Source: an uncultured Planctomycetaceae bacterium
GTDB taxonomy: Bacteria; Planctomycetota; Planctomycetia; Planctomycetales; Planctomycetaceae
Reading direction: 5' to 3'
Assembly (NCBI GenBank): GCA_943787265.1
Contig: CALSLT010000019.1
Coordinates: forward strand, 124,001-188,000
Length of the DNA stretch: 64,000 bases
The notes under the pieces were generated by a model that saw only the letters and a list, made by a program, of their open reading frames with translations, had not been told where the DNA came from and did no database searches. Shown piece by piece: positions 31,685-41,241 of this stretch (its first letter is position 1; every line of letters starts with the position of its first letter). The translations under genes were made by a program, and so were the position numbers.

Positions 31685-34642
31685 TCACCGTGGCTCGCGA
31701 CGACTCGTACTTATCCGTCGAAGAATCGTCAGGATGGCCGGCAGCGGAACCAGCGAGACGAACAGGCAGCTTCCAACCCCAATGACGAGCACAAGGCCGA
31801 CGCTGTAGAGGCCTCGGTGGGCGGCGATCATCATGCTGCCGAAGCCGATCATTGACGTGAGGGATGTCAGCACGATCGCATTCATTGTGCTCGGCGAAAG
31901 TCGGTAAGAGTTGGGCTGCGAATGGAAGTCGTGCAGCACGTGGACTCCGTCGTCGACTCCGATGCCAAGGATTAACGGAAGCAGAATCAGGTTTGCAGGA
32001 TTAAAGCTGATGCCCAGCGACGCCAGAACTCCGTAGGAAAGCAAACCGCCCAGCACCGGCGGCACCAAAGCGAGCACTGTGAAGAGGACACTGCGAAAAT
32101 TCAGCACAAACGAAATCGACAGCATCAGGCTCATGAACGATCCGAGCACGATCCACCAGTTGATGTCTTCTGTTCGTGAATACTGAGCAACCGCCACGCA
32201 GCCAGTAATGATCAAAGCTGGAAGCAGCGTCTTGAGGGCTCCATCTGGTCCCAGAAAATTGACCAGCAGCACGAAGGTAACAACGACGAGTGCATAGACC
32301 GCGGCGTGCTGATAACTTTGCATGATCTGCTGCGACGCTTCGTAATTCTGTAATGGTGTGCCAGTGACTTCGGGGTCAACCGTTCTGACGTCGTTGACAA
32401 AACTTCGCAGAGGATCGATATCCCAGATCGGTTCTTTCGGATAGACCTGCAGCAGCCATCGACCGTCGCTGCTGACAAACCGCGACGCCAATGCCGAAGG
32501 AAGGTCTTTGATCGTGACCGGATTTGGATCCGCAGACTCTGCCAGCAACGTCATTTGAGTGAGCAACGATGCCGTGAGTCGTTGCTGGTACTCGGAAAGA
32601 ATTGTTAGCTGTTCTTCCAGTTCAAATGGGTCCAGCGTGTCCAGTAAACGATCGATCGATGCCGCTGTCGCTTTTGCTTGCGGGCGATCCATTTCGTTCG
32701 TTCGAGTCAAAAGTTGCTCGAACATCCGACCGACCAAATTTGGATTGATCACCGGTGGAGGTGGCATCTCGGTCGGCAATCGCGCGAGTTGAGCATTGAA
32801 ACCCTGGATCAACAACTGCGTTTGCTCGGGGGGAAAGTTTGGTAACCGGGTGGCAAGTTCTTCGACATGGTCGACTGATGCCAGCTTTTCAAATTCACCT
32901 TTGAGTCGCCGGGCTTCTCGTGCGTTCCTCGCCACAGAAACGGCAAAGAGCAGCGAGCCTTTTCCTGCGCGATTGCCCTCGCTGCTTCTGTCAAAGATGC
33001 GACGTTGAATTTCAACAGACTCCAGTCCGTCGGCCTGCAGATTCAGCAGGTTGTAGTCGTAGCCAACTGCAGATTGCAGACGACCATCTTGAATCGCGAT
33101 TCCTTGACGGCCTACCGCCGCAATTGCCACCAGAGACACGATGGCTACGAGAGTTGGGAACCGATGGATAGCCATCCGAAATGCGTCGCCCTGAAACGGA
33201 GTCGGCAGTGCCTGATGTTTCAATCCTCGATCAGCGACGGTCACGAGGGCTGGAAGCACGAGGAATGTGGCTGCGGTGCAGATCAGAACTCCGCTGCCGG
33301 CAATCAGTCCGAGTTCTGCGACGCCCAGAAACTCCGTAAAGGATGCGCAGTAGAAAGCGAGCGATGTGGTGACCGCGGCGGTGACGATTCCAACGCCGAC
33401 ACTTGCCGAACTGGACGACAAGGCTGGCCCGAGTTCATCGCCGTGATGCCTCAGTTCGAGATAGCGGGCGAGGTAATGGATCGCGAAGTCGATTCCCAGG
33501 CCGATCAGGATCGCGGCAAATGACACCGACAGAATGTTGAGATGGCCGATCGCTAAAGTGGTGAAGCCAAAGGTCCAGCACATTCCGACCGCAAGCATTG
33601 CCATTGCCAGAAACGGATGCTTCCAGCCACGAAATCCGACCAGCAGAAGGAAGCCCACAAACACGAATGACAGAATCGACGCGCGAATCATGTCGCTCTG
33701 AGAACGCCGCATTTCGTCATTCTCAAGCACCGGAATTCCTGTCAGACCGATGTGAACTTCCGGGTGCTGCGGACGGACGTTGGCAATTAACGCCCGGAGT
33801 CGATCAATCGACTTCGTCGCACCGTTGAAGTCACCTTCGAGTTGAACGGGGCGAGCTTTCAGAAATCCGATCGTTCCGGCTTCATTCATCAAGTAAACAA
33901 CGTCGCCACTTTCACGTTGGAGTTTCGGGTCGACGGAAAGTACCTGCGGCCAGGGGCTGATGAACTTGCCTCGTGTTGCGAAGTGATCGATGCTCGCTGC
34001 CAGCCGTTCGGTCTGGCTCAGAATGTCGGTCAGCTTTCGTTCGGCGTTCGCAGTCTCCTGTTGAGTTAAAGGGACTGCGGCTGCGGATGCTTCAGAATCT
34101 GCCGCGAGTTTTCGTGACAAGTCGTTGACCTGAAACAGGAGCGACGTTGCGAACAGGTCTAGCCGCAGACGGTTCCAGCCGCCGTTGAGGATTGGTCGGA
34201 ACTCTTCAAGATGCTTCAGGCCCTGCTCAAGCTGGGCCGGGCTTAGGTATTGCAGTCCCTTTCGCTTCAGGCTGCCTGTCTCAACTTTGAAGAGTACCTG
34301 ATCGAACAGCTCCGGCTCTGCAGCCAGTCGGTTCCCAAGGTCCTCCATTACCGCTTTGATGGCGTCTGGACGCTGACTCTCGGCGACGACGACCAGGTCA
34401 GAGCTGTCGCCAAACGATTCGGTGAAGCTGGTCCAACGCTGGTGAAAGTCGGCGGTCGGATCGATCAAGTCTGAACGCTGTGTCCGGAACTCGATGAAGA
34501 CAACGGTGATCACGACGGCGGCGATTGCCGACAACGCCGTTACTGCCAGAGTCAGACCTGGACGTGAACATGCAGCTTCAGTGATCGCGCGAAGCGGCTC
34601 GCTGAGGTGAAACGGGCGAGCTTTGTCGGTCCGTTCTTGCAT
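31685..34642 (-). CDS. RND/MMPL-family transporter, HpnN-like
   Basis: Inner-membrane protein of 985 residues with the duplicated RND plan: helix at about 31-51 (LTLAVTALSAIAAVVITVVFI), a large periplasmic loop (about 55-290) with TADFHQRWTSFTESFG, five clustered helices (about 310-460), one more near 490, a second periplasmic loop (about 515-775), and a final five-helix cluster. Acidic residues within helices are visible in GLGIDFAIHYLAR and ILGIGVDDGVHVLHDF, matching the proton-relay position of this family. It resembles the hopanoid-associated HpnN subgroup, which moves hopanoids to the outer membrane, but no hopanoid genes lie nearby and the substrate is unknown. It is convergent with the adaptor operon (47-nt gap) and 86 nt downstream of prs on the same strand. 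Confidence 0.87.
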   Translation of the reverse strand: MQERTDKARPFHLSEPLRAITEAACSRPGLTLAVTALSAIAAVVITVVFIEFRTQRSDLIDPTADFHQRWTSFTESFGDSSDLVVVAESQRPDAIKAVMEDLGNRLAAEPELFDQVLFKVETGSLKRKGLQYLSPAQLEQGLKHLEEFRPILNGGWNRLRLDLFATSLLFQVNDLSRKLAADSEASAAAVPLTQQETANAERKLTDILSQTERLAASIDHFATRGKFISPWPQVLSVDPKLQRESGDVVYLMNEAGTIGFLKARPVQLEGDFNGATKSIDRLRALIANVRPQHPEVHIGLTGIPVLENDEMRRSQSDMIRASILSFVFVGFLLLVGFRGWKHPFLAMAMLAVGMCWTFGFTTLAIGHLNILSVSFAAILIGLGIDFAIHYLARYLELRHHGDELGPALSSSSASVGVGIVTAAVTTSLAFYCASFTEFLGVAELGLIAGSGVLICTAATFLVLPALVTVADRGLKHQALPTPFQGDAFRMAIHRFPTLVAIVSLVAIAAVGRQGIAIQDGRLQSAVGYDYNLLNLQADGLESVEIQRRIFDRSSEGNRAGKGSLLFAVSVARNAREARRLKGEFEKLASVDHVEELATRLPNFPPEQTQLLIQGFNAQLARLPTEMPPPPVINPNLVGRMFEQLLTRTNEMDRPQAKATAASIDRLLDTLDPFELEEQLTILSEYQQRLTASLLTQMTLLAESADPNPVTIKDLPSALASRFVSSDGRWLLQVYPKEPIWDIDPLRSFVNDVRTVDPEVTGTPLQNYEASQQIMQSYQHAAVYALVVVTFVLLVNFLGPDGALKTLLPALIITGCVAVAQYSRTEDINWWIVLGSFMSLMLSISFVLNFRSVLFTVLALVPPVLGGLLSYGVLASLGISFNPANLILLPLILGIGVDDGVHVLHDFHSQPNSYRLSPSTMNAIVLTSLTSMIGFGSMMIAAHRGLYSVGLVLVIGVGSCLFVSLVPLPAILTILRRISTSRREPR

Positions 34643-34728
34643 GCATTTATTCGTGTCTGGTTGGTTCCGATGTGCCGGCTACCGGACGTTCGGAATGTCT
34701 TTTTTCCGGGCCGGTCCAGATAACCCGC

Positions 34729-35676
34729 TCAGGAAAACAGTCCGCTGACAGATTCAGCTCGGTGAATTCTGCGAATCGCTTCGCCAAGCAGCGGAGCGAT
34801 GGAGACGACTCGTAGATTGTCGAACTGTCGATCAGGAGTGATCGGCAATGTGTTGGTGACGACAACTTCGGTGATCGGAGCGTTGCTTAGTTTCTCAATC
34901 GCCGGCCCGCAGAACACCGCGTGAGTTGCGCTGACGTAGATTTCTCGAGCACCCAGATCTTTGGCAACCTGCGCCGCACCGACGATTGAGCCGGCCGTCG
35001 AGATCATATCGTCAAACAGCAACGCCACTTTGCCTTCGATCGGACCGCCAATAATGTTGGCCTGCCGAGTCTCAGTGGCGCTGGAACGACGTTTGTCGAC
35101 AATCGCGAATTGACCGCCGAGATTCGAAACGTGCTTCAGCGACCTCTTAATACTGCCTTCGTCGGGGCTGACAATGACCAGGTCTTCCGGCGGAATTTTC
35201 AGCGAGCGGAAATACTCGTCCGTCGTGCCGGCTGCGTAAAGATGGTCGACCGGCACGTCGAAGAAGCCCTGAATCTGCGCGGCGTGGAGGTCGATCGTTA
35301 CTACTCGGTCTGCGCCGGCTTTCGTAATGAGGTTGGCCACAAGCTTGGCCGTGATCGGAACTCGGCCTGAATCTTTCCGGTCCTGTCGAGCATATCCGTA
35401 GTACGGAATGACCGCCGTGATGCGTTCGGCGCTGGCTCTCGCGCAAGCGTCGATCATGATCAGCAGTTCCATCAGATTCTTGTCAACCGGTGGGCCGGTC
35501 GGCTGAATCAGAAAGACATCTCGGCCTCGGATGTTCTCGTCCAGTTTGCAGCTGATTTCTCCGTCGGGGAAATCAGCCAACTGAACGGCTCCAAGGTCGA
35601 GACCCAGGTGCTGGGCAATTTCTACAGCAAGCTCGCGATGGGCGCGCCCGCTGAGCAGGACAAGTCGGTCGTACAT
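34729..35676 (-). CDS. prs: Ribose-phosphate pyrophosphokinase (PRPP synthase)
   Basis: Makes 5-phosphoribosyl 1-pyrophosphate from ribose 5-phosphate and ATP (cytoplasm), the precursor for nucleotides, His, Trp and NAD. Visible motifs: LSGRAHRELAVEIAQHLG at the start, FPDGEISCKLDENIRG (flexible ATP-binding region), YGYARQDRK, VVTIDLHAAQIQGFFD (metal- and ATP-binding), and the PRPP loop LLFDDMISTAGSI. The ATG at 35676 (MYDRLVLLSG) gives 315 residues, the standard length, with GGAA about 6 nt upstream; an upstream ATG at 35748 would add 24 unusual residues. The RND transporter gene follows on the same strand. Confidence 0.96.
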   Translation of the reverse strand: MYDRLVLLSGRAHRELAVEIAQHLGLDLGAVQLADFPDGEISCKLDENIRGRDVFLIQPTGPPVDKNLMELLIMIDACARASAERITAVIPYYGYARQDRKDSGRVPITAKLVANLITKAGADRVVTIDLHAAQIQGFFDVPVDHLYAAGTTDEYFRSLKIPPEDLVIVSPDEGSIKRSLKHVSNLGGQFAIVDKRRSSATETRQANIIGGPIEGKVALLFDDMISTAGSIVGAAQVAKDLGAREIYVSATHAVFCGPAIEKLSNAPITEVVVTNTLPITPDRQFDNLRVVSIAPLLGEAIRRIHRAESVSGLFS

Positions 35677-36514
35677 GATGATTCCGTCAAAGCCGCGAAT
35701 GGTTAGTTCGGGCATGTTGGCAGGGGGCCCCTGCTCGATGCAATTCAAACGGCCCTATGAAACACCGAAAGACAAAGTTCTTGCGTCAGATCGCTCTTTG
35801 CGACTCAAAAGTGACAGACGTCCGGGGCACCGCAATCGGGAATGTTTGCCACGGTTGGAGCCGCACCGACCTGCTCACCGGGCAAAGACAGATCAACGAC
35901 ATTCGATATTGGGCGTCTGCCGACGGGTAGTGTTGCCGCCCGGGGCTTGTCGTGTTCAGCAGCTCTGGCCTGACTTTCCTGTCAAATACAATCAGTCGTT
36001 ATGACTGGTGATTCGCGGCTTGATCCGTCACAGGCATCCTGCTGTACGAATGTCGATGCGAGAATGCATCGTCTGATGCGTTGATGCTGTGCGGACGACG
36101 TTCCTCGTGAGTCCGCATGAAGCCGATGAGATGGATTATCGAGACTTTCATAGTCGTTGCGGCGGTGCTGACAAGACGCACGGGAATGGCTGCACCTGAC
36201 TGATGGATCAATTGTCATGAGCCGGCAATACCGCGGGCGGCGGTGGAACCCGCACGCTTTCACAATTGAATTGCAACGGGTATGGCCACTCACTAGCGTG
36301 GGGACCGATTACGGAAGATAGGGGCGAGTACGAACGACGTATGACCTGAAACGAGTGAGTATGTTCACGGTTTCGGACGATTACGTGCCGCAGTTACTGC
36401 TGTTCGGAACGCGTTCCGGGAAGGAGAGGTCAGGCCGGGCGAACAGCTCTGGTCGGATGGAGTTCTCCTTGAGTTTACCCGTGCCACTCACGGTCCTCTC
36501 ACAAGATATATGTT
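35677..36514. other. 838-bp region without a supported gene
   Basis: Short frames on both strands have no family resemblance. The only structures seen are short imperfect hairpins such as AGTC..GACT near 35993-36005. It must hold promoters for prs (minus) and the TIGR03032-type gene (plus), but I cannot place them. No tRNA-like cloverleaf was found. Confidence 0.5.
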
Positions 36515-37606
36515 ATGACAACCGAATCTCAGGTTGCGGCCGGCAAGGAGCCAGCGGCGGAACCTCGACTCGAAATCAGCGGGTCACGACAACTTACAAA
36601 CTGGATGGCTGACAATAAGGTCAGTCTCGGATTCACCACTTATCAAACCGGCAAGGTGTTCCTGATCGGCGTTAAGCCTGGGGACAAGCTGTCGGTCTTC
36701 GAACGTACGTTTAATAGATGCATGGGGCTTTGCTCGGACAACGACGGGCAAACGCTCTGGATGAGTTCTCTTTACCAGCTTTGGAGGTTTGAAAACGCTC
36801 TCGAACCGGGACAGTCGGCAGACGGGTACGACAGGCTGTACGTTCCCCAAATCGGCTACACCACGGGAGACATTGATGTTCACGATGTTGCCGTCGAATC
36901 AAGCGGCCGCGTCGTATTTGTGAATACGTTGTTCGGTTGCCTGTCAACGATGAGCGACACTCACAGCTTTCGACCGCTGTGGAAGCCGCCGTTCATAAGT
37001 CGTCTTGCAGCGGAAGATCGATGCCATCTGAACGGAATGGCCATGAAGGACGGTCGTCCCAAATGGGTCTCAGCGGTTAGTCAATCAGATGTAAATGATG
37101 GATGGCGGGATCGCAGGCGCGATGGCGGGTGCATTGTTGACGTTGAAACAAATGAAATTGTGGTTGAAGGGCTGTCGATGCCGCATTCGCCAAGGTGGTA
37201 TCAGAATCGCCTTTGGGTGCTGGATTCTGGTAACGGGTACTTCGGGTACATCGATTTCGAAAAGCGAAAATTTGAACCGGTAACGTTCTGCCCTGGCTAT
37301 CAGCGGGGTATGGCGTTTGTCGGTGATTATGCGATCGTTGGACTATCGCGACCGCGACATAACAAGACATTTTCGGGACTGGCACTCGACGAAGAATTGA
37401 CGAAGCGAGACGCGGATGCCAGATGCGGGTTGCAGATCATCGATCTTCGTTCCGGAGACATTGTTCACTGGCTGAGAATCGAAGGAATTGTTGAAGAACT
37501 TTACGACGTCATTGCGTTACCTGGAGCAGTCCGGCCAATGATGATCGGATTCAAGACGGACGAAATTCGGCGAACACTTTCGATCGGGCCGGATGGAGAA
37601 TTGTGA
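36515..37606 (+). CDS. TIGR03032 / DUF4915 family protein
   Basis: A 363-residue protein matching the TIGR03032 (DUF4915) family by its characteristic segments: NRCMGLCSDNDGQTLWMSSLYQLWRFEN (about 68-95, here split by eye), TTGDIDVHDVAVESSGRVVFVNT, DRCHLNGMAMKDG, VVEGLSMPHSPRWYQNRLWVLDSG and YQRGMAFVGDYAIVGLSRPR. The repeating pattern of about 45 residues with W or V at strand ends suggests a beta-propeller. No signal peptide is seen. The family has no established biochemical role; it often appears near genes for large secreted repeat proteins and tetratricopeptide proteins, which fits the two surface-protein genes that follow. The Shine-Dalgarno is weak, so the start is tentative. Confidence 0.85.
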   Translation: MTTESQVAAGKEPAAEPRLEISGSRQLTNWMADNKVSLGFTTYQTGKVFLIGVKPGDKLSVFERTFNRCMGLCSDNDGQTLWMSSLYQLWRFENALEPGQSADGYDRLYVPQIGYTTGDIDVHDVAVESSGRVVFVNTLFGCLSTMSDTHSFRPLWKPPFISRLAAEDRCHLNGMAMKDGRPKWVSAVSQSDVNDGWRDRRRDGGCIVDVETNEIVVEGLSMPHSPRWYQNRLWVLDSGNGYFGYIDFEKRKFEPVTFCPGYQRGMAFVGDYAIVGLSRPRHNKTFSGLALDEELTKRDADARCGLQIIDLRSGDIVHWLRIEGIVEELYDVIALPGAVRPMMIGFKTDEIRRTLSIGPDGEL

Positions 37607-38175
37607 GCACGATCGGACAAGCTGCTCCGGCAGCAGAATGATTAAACTCAGGTATGGTCACCGCCTTCCCTGGCGAGACCGAACACTGAAGTAGACCGTT
37701 CGGCAATGAATGCCGGGCCGGAGTTGTTAGCACTCAAGTCGCATGATGTATCTGGGCTGCTAACGAAACTGCATCAAGATGGATTTTGCAGTTCTTTATT
37801 GTGCATGGACGCGGCTGCGTTACGCACATTGTCTGAGGCCAGTCGTTAGTCGACTGCGATTCAGGCTGTCGTGAATGAGACACAACTTCTAACGATGAGA
37901 CGGATTTGTCCTGATTCATAGATTCGGGAACCTTCCGGCGTTTCGACCGTCCAACTCATTTCGCACCAATGTGCGAATTAAGTTTCAGACATCGTTATGA
38001 GTATCGAATCTGCGTCGAAATGTTTATCTGATTCAAAACTGAATGTCACAACATTGAATCAGCAACCTCAGCGGTTTGGAGCAGAAGTCGCTCAACTCCG
38101 CAAAGATTTCGAGTAGCGACCGACCGGGCCGCAAGAAACTACACCTTGGATGTGTGTCGTTTGGAGTCATAAATC
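37607..38175. other. 569-bp intergenic region, no gene seen
   Basis: No reading frame of credible length or composition and no RNA gene. It is the leader of the FG-GAP protein gene; GGAG at 38163-38166, 9 nt before the ATG at 38176, is a plausible ribosome binding site. Confidence 0.5.
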
Positions 38176-41085
38176 ATGCTGCTGACCGACTGGCTGAAAT
38201 TTCTGAGTGCCTCAGGATCTAGTCTCTGCGCGCCGTCTCGGCCAACTCGTCGTCAGGGGGCGAGTGTCGCTAACAGTGCAGATATTTCGAGCCAGCCTGA
38301 GACGCTCGAGAAAAGGACTCTGCTCAGTGCAGCAGACATTCTTTTGACCGACGTTTCCGGGGCCACTGGATTTCAAGTCGACGGCGAGCCCGCTCCACAC
38401 GCTGATGGCTTCGGCAACTCGATTCGCGCGGCAGGCGATGTCAACGGTGATGGCTTCGGCGATGTGATTATCGGGGCCTATTATCAGAACGACGACGCTT
38501 TAGACATGGGCGGAAATTTCGTCGACACCGCGTCTGGCGTTGCGTATGTCCTGTTCGGTAAGTCAACGGGATTCAGCCCTCCGCCGGACCTCAACAACCT
38601 TCAAGCATCCGACGGGTTCAGGATTCTTGGCAGTGACCGCAGCGATACCGGAACTGCCGTGTCTGGTGGTGGAGACATCAATGGTGATGGTTTTGACGAT
38701 CTCGTTGTCGCGAGTCCCAACTACTCAAGGTACACCGAAGATCAGGTCTCTCTGTCGTCTTCGTATGTGATCTTCGGAAAAGCAAACAACACGGACGTCG
38801 AGCTCAGCAGCATCGATCAGGGAGCGAGTGACTCAGTAGGTTTCCGGCTGACGGGCTTCAAGAACAGCACCTTCAATACGCGAGATTCGATTTCCACCGG
38901 CGGTGACATCAACGGCGATGGCTTCGATGATGTTGTCTTCGGTGCACCGCAAACCGTCGTTGCTTCGACCGTCATGGGGGCCGCATACGTCGTCTTTGGG
39001 AAAGAGAACGGTTTCGCGAACCTCGATGTCTCCGATCTGAATGGCACAACGGGCTTCACCTTCACCGATTCGGCGCGAGGGTATGATAGCCGGCTGGCAT
39101 ACATTGGTGCTGCGGTGAGTCTTGAGGGAGATGTCAACGGCGACGGCTTCGATGACCTGGTCGTTGGTGCTCCAGGCCAAAACAAATACCGGAATGTCGC
39201 GGAAGAATACGACGGGGAAGTTTACGTCATTTTTGGCCGCTCCAGCTTCAGCGGTACGCCGACGATTCAAGCGACATCCCTGAATGGAAGCAGTAGTACT
39301 GGCTTCGCGGCGACCGGTCTGGTTAATGAACAGGCCAGGACCGGCAGTTCTGTTGGCAGTGGTGGCGATGTTAACGGCGACGGCATTGACGACCTGGTAA
39401 TCGGGGCTCCTGGCGACGGATACGGATACGGCACGGCCGCGGGACGAGCCTACGTCGTGTTCGGAAAGACGAATCTTGGCACCGGTGGCACACTTGCACT
39501 GGAGTCATTGACCGGTTCCAACGGTTTCGTCCTGAGAGGCGGAGCTGCTTACGATGTCGCCGGAACGTCGGTCAGCATCAATGGAGACGTCAATGGAGAC
39601 GGGTTTGACGATGTAGTCGTCGGGGCACCAACAACTACGGCCAGTTCGCCCTCTATTGATGCCTATAACGGAGCCGCTTATGTCGTCTTTGGTAAGGGCA
39701 GCATCGCTGAGCCTGCTAACCTCGATGCACTAGATGGTGTCAATGGATTTGCGCTGAAAGGGACCAGCGGCAACTATGCTGGCCAGACAGTCGCGATTGC
39801 CGGCGACCTCGACGGCGACGGTTTCGACGAAGTGCTCATCGGAGAACCTCGCGATCCGAGAGGAACAGTTACTTTCTTCTTCGGAGAAGACTTTGATCTG
39901 AACGATGGCAACGCGGGAGATGGTGAACTTGGCAATGGGCGACAGCAAATTGACGGCGCAGCGGCAGGAACGCTAACGGCGACGCAGGGGAACAGCGCGG
40001 CGGACATTCTCGTCGGCGGACGCGGCAACGACACACTGAATGCCGACGGTGGTTCTGACGTCTTGATAGGCGGCTCGGGCGACGACATTCTCGCCGCAAA
40101 CCTTACCAACTTCTCCAGCGTGCCACGATTCGACGGCGGGACCGGAGTCGACACTCTGACTGGCGATGCATCATTCAGCGGCGCAACGCTCGATCTGACG
40201 ACGATTCCGGGTAACCGCATCAACGACATCGAAGTCATCGATCTCGAAGATGCCGCAACTCAAACGCTGACTCTCGATCTGGCAACTGTGATTGCGATAA
40301 CCGGCGCCGGCACCACATCTGCCAGCTCGTCACCATTCGCAACGAATGACGCACACACACTGACCGTCCTTCGAGACTCAGACGACACCATCAACATAGG
40401 CGCTGGTTGGACTCAAGGGACTGACGAAACGATCAACAGCACGACGTTCGAAGTGTTCACGCAGGATGGAGCCACTGTCAAGATTCAGTCAGCCATTACC
40501 GTTGATGGAGATGTAAACGAAGACGGCAATTTCGACTTTACTGATGGAATCCTTATCGCATTGGTCCGAGGGTTGTTCCCGCCAAGTGCAGTCGAGGCGA
40601 ACCGTGGAAACAATAGCTCCCTGACTTCTGCCGAAATCACGACAAACGTGACGGCATTAGCAACTGAAGCCCTTCTTGACGTTAATGATGACGGGAATCA
40701 GGACTTCACAGATGGGATTCTGATTGCGCTGGTGAGAGGGTTATTTCCACCGAGTGCGGTTGAAGCGAACCGAGGCAACAACAGTTCTTTGACTGCCGCA
40801 CAGATTACTACCAACGTGAATGTCATTCCGCCGCCGCCTTCGGCACGTCCAGCCTTCCCGATCCGGCCAGCAGAGACACCTTCAGAATCGTCACCACCGG
40901 AAATTCCGTCGTTCGCGGCGCTACCTCCGTCACCTTTGGTAGTTGGTGACGAAAGTCCTGCTTCTGAAGCCGCGCATCGTGACGATTTAGCCGATGCATC
41001 TTCTGATGCAACCTTCACGGATGACGAATCCGATCAAGCATTCATAACTAATCAAATTGACGTCTCCTTAAATCTACTCTTGTAG
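38176..41085 (+). CDS. FG-GAP repeat surface protein with RTX and two dockerin-like modules
   Basis: A 969-residue extracellular protein. The N-terminus has the LEPR-XLL-type motif LEKRTLLSA (about 47-55) and no ordinary signal peptide. Residues about 70-570 are at least seven FG-GAP (integrin-alpha-type) repeats with Ca-binding loops DVNGDGFGD or DINGDGFDD followed by VVGAP and VVFGK, which should form a beta-propeller. RTX-type repeats (GGRGNDTL, GGSGDDIL) follow at about 613-640. Two near-identical 47-residue dockerin-like modules (DVNxDGNxDFTDGILIAL) lie at 779-825 and 835-881. The tail is Pro- and Ser-rich and acidic. It is probably calcium-dependent and involved in cell-surface assembly or adhesion. 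The next gene, 156 nt downstream, encodes another protein of the same sorting class, so they may be coexpressed. Confidence 0.88.
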   Translation: MLLTDWLKFLSASGSSLCAPSRPTRRQGASVANSADISSQPETLEKRTLLSAADILLTDVSGATGFQVDGEPAPHADGFGNSIRAAGDVNGDGFGDVIIGAYYQNDDALDMGGNFVDTASGVAYVLFGKSTGFSPPPDLNNLQASDGFRILGSDRSDTGTAVSGGGDINGDGFDDLVVASPNYSRYTEDQVSLSSSYVIFGKANNTDVELSSIDQGASDSVGFRLTGFKNSTFNTRDSISTGGDINGDGFDDVVFGAPQTVVASTVMGAAYVVFGKENGFANLDVSDLNGTTGFTFTDSARGYDSRLAYIGAAVSLEGDVNGDGFDDLVVGAPGQNKYRNVAEEYDGEVYVIFGRSSFSGTPTIQATSLNGSSSTGFAATGLVNEQARTGSSVGSGGDVNGDGIDDLVIGAPGDGYGYGTAAGRAYVVFGKTNLGTGGTLALESLTGSNGFVLRGGAAYDVAGTSVSINGDVNGDGFDDVVVGAPTTTASSPSIDAYNGAAYVVFGKGSIAEPANLDALDGVNGFALKGTSGNYAGQTVAIAGDLDGDGFDEVLIGEPRDPRGTVTFFFGEDFDLNDGNAGDGELGNGRQQIDGAAAGTLTATQGNSAADILVGGRGNDTLNADGGSDVLIGGSGDDILAANLTNFSSVPRFDGGTGVDTLTGDASFSGATLDLTTIPGNRINDIEVIDLEDAATQTLTLDLATVIAITGAGTTSASSSPFATNDAHTLTVLRDSDDTINIGAGWTQGTDETINSTTFEVFTQDGATVKIQSAITVDGDVNEDGNFDFTDGILIALVRGLFPPSAVEANRGNNSSLTSAEITTNVTALATEALLDVNDDGNQDFTDGILIALVRGLFPPSAVEANRGNNSSLTAAQITTNVNVIPPPPSARPAFPIRPAETPSESSPPEIPSFAALPPSPLVVGDESPASEAAHRDDLADASSDATFTDDESDQAFITNQIDVSLNLLL
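40510..40818 (+). repeat. Tandem duplication encoding two dockerin-like modules
   Basis: Two 141-nt copies, 40510-40650 and 40678-40818, are separated by 27 nt. They encode 47-residue modules identical at about 43 positions, while many third codon positions differ. The Ca-binding loop pattern DxNxDGxxDxxD is present in each. Confidence 0.85.
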
Positions 41086-41241
41086 CGCTGATTTTTGAGT
41101 GACAAGCGATACAAGTCGTGCAACGTCGACTCAGTTTCGCTACCACGGACAACTGGAACGACCGTCCGCATCCCGGCGAATGTGTCGTTTTAACTCATAC
41201 TCCACAATGAGTCACACATTAACGAACGAGGCAGAACTGCC

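Noticed and set aside
38153..38171. 19-nt stretch upstream of the FG-GAP gene matching 41181-41199 upstream of the giant gene at 16 positions
   Set aside because: The distance to the start codon differs greatly (5 versus 43 nt), so a shared promoter or operator is not supported; it may be chance.
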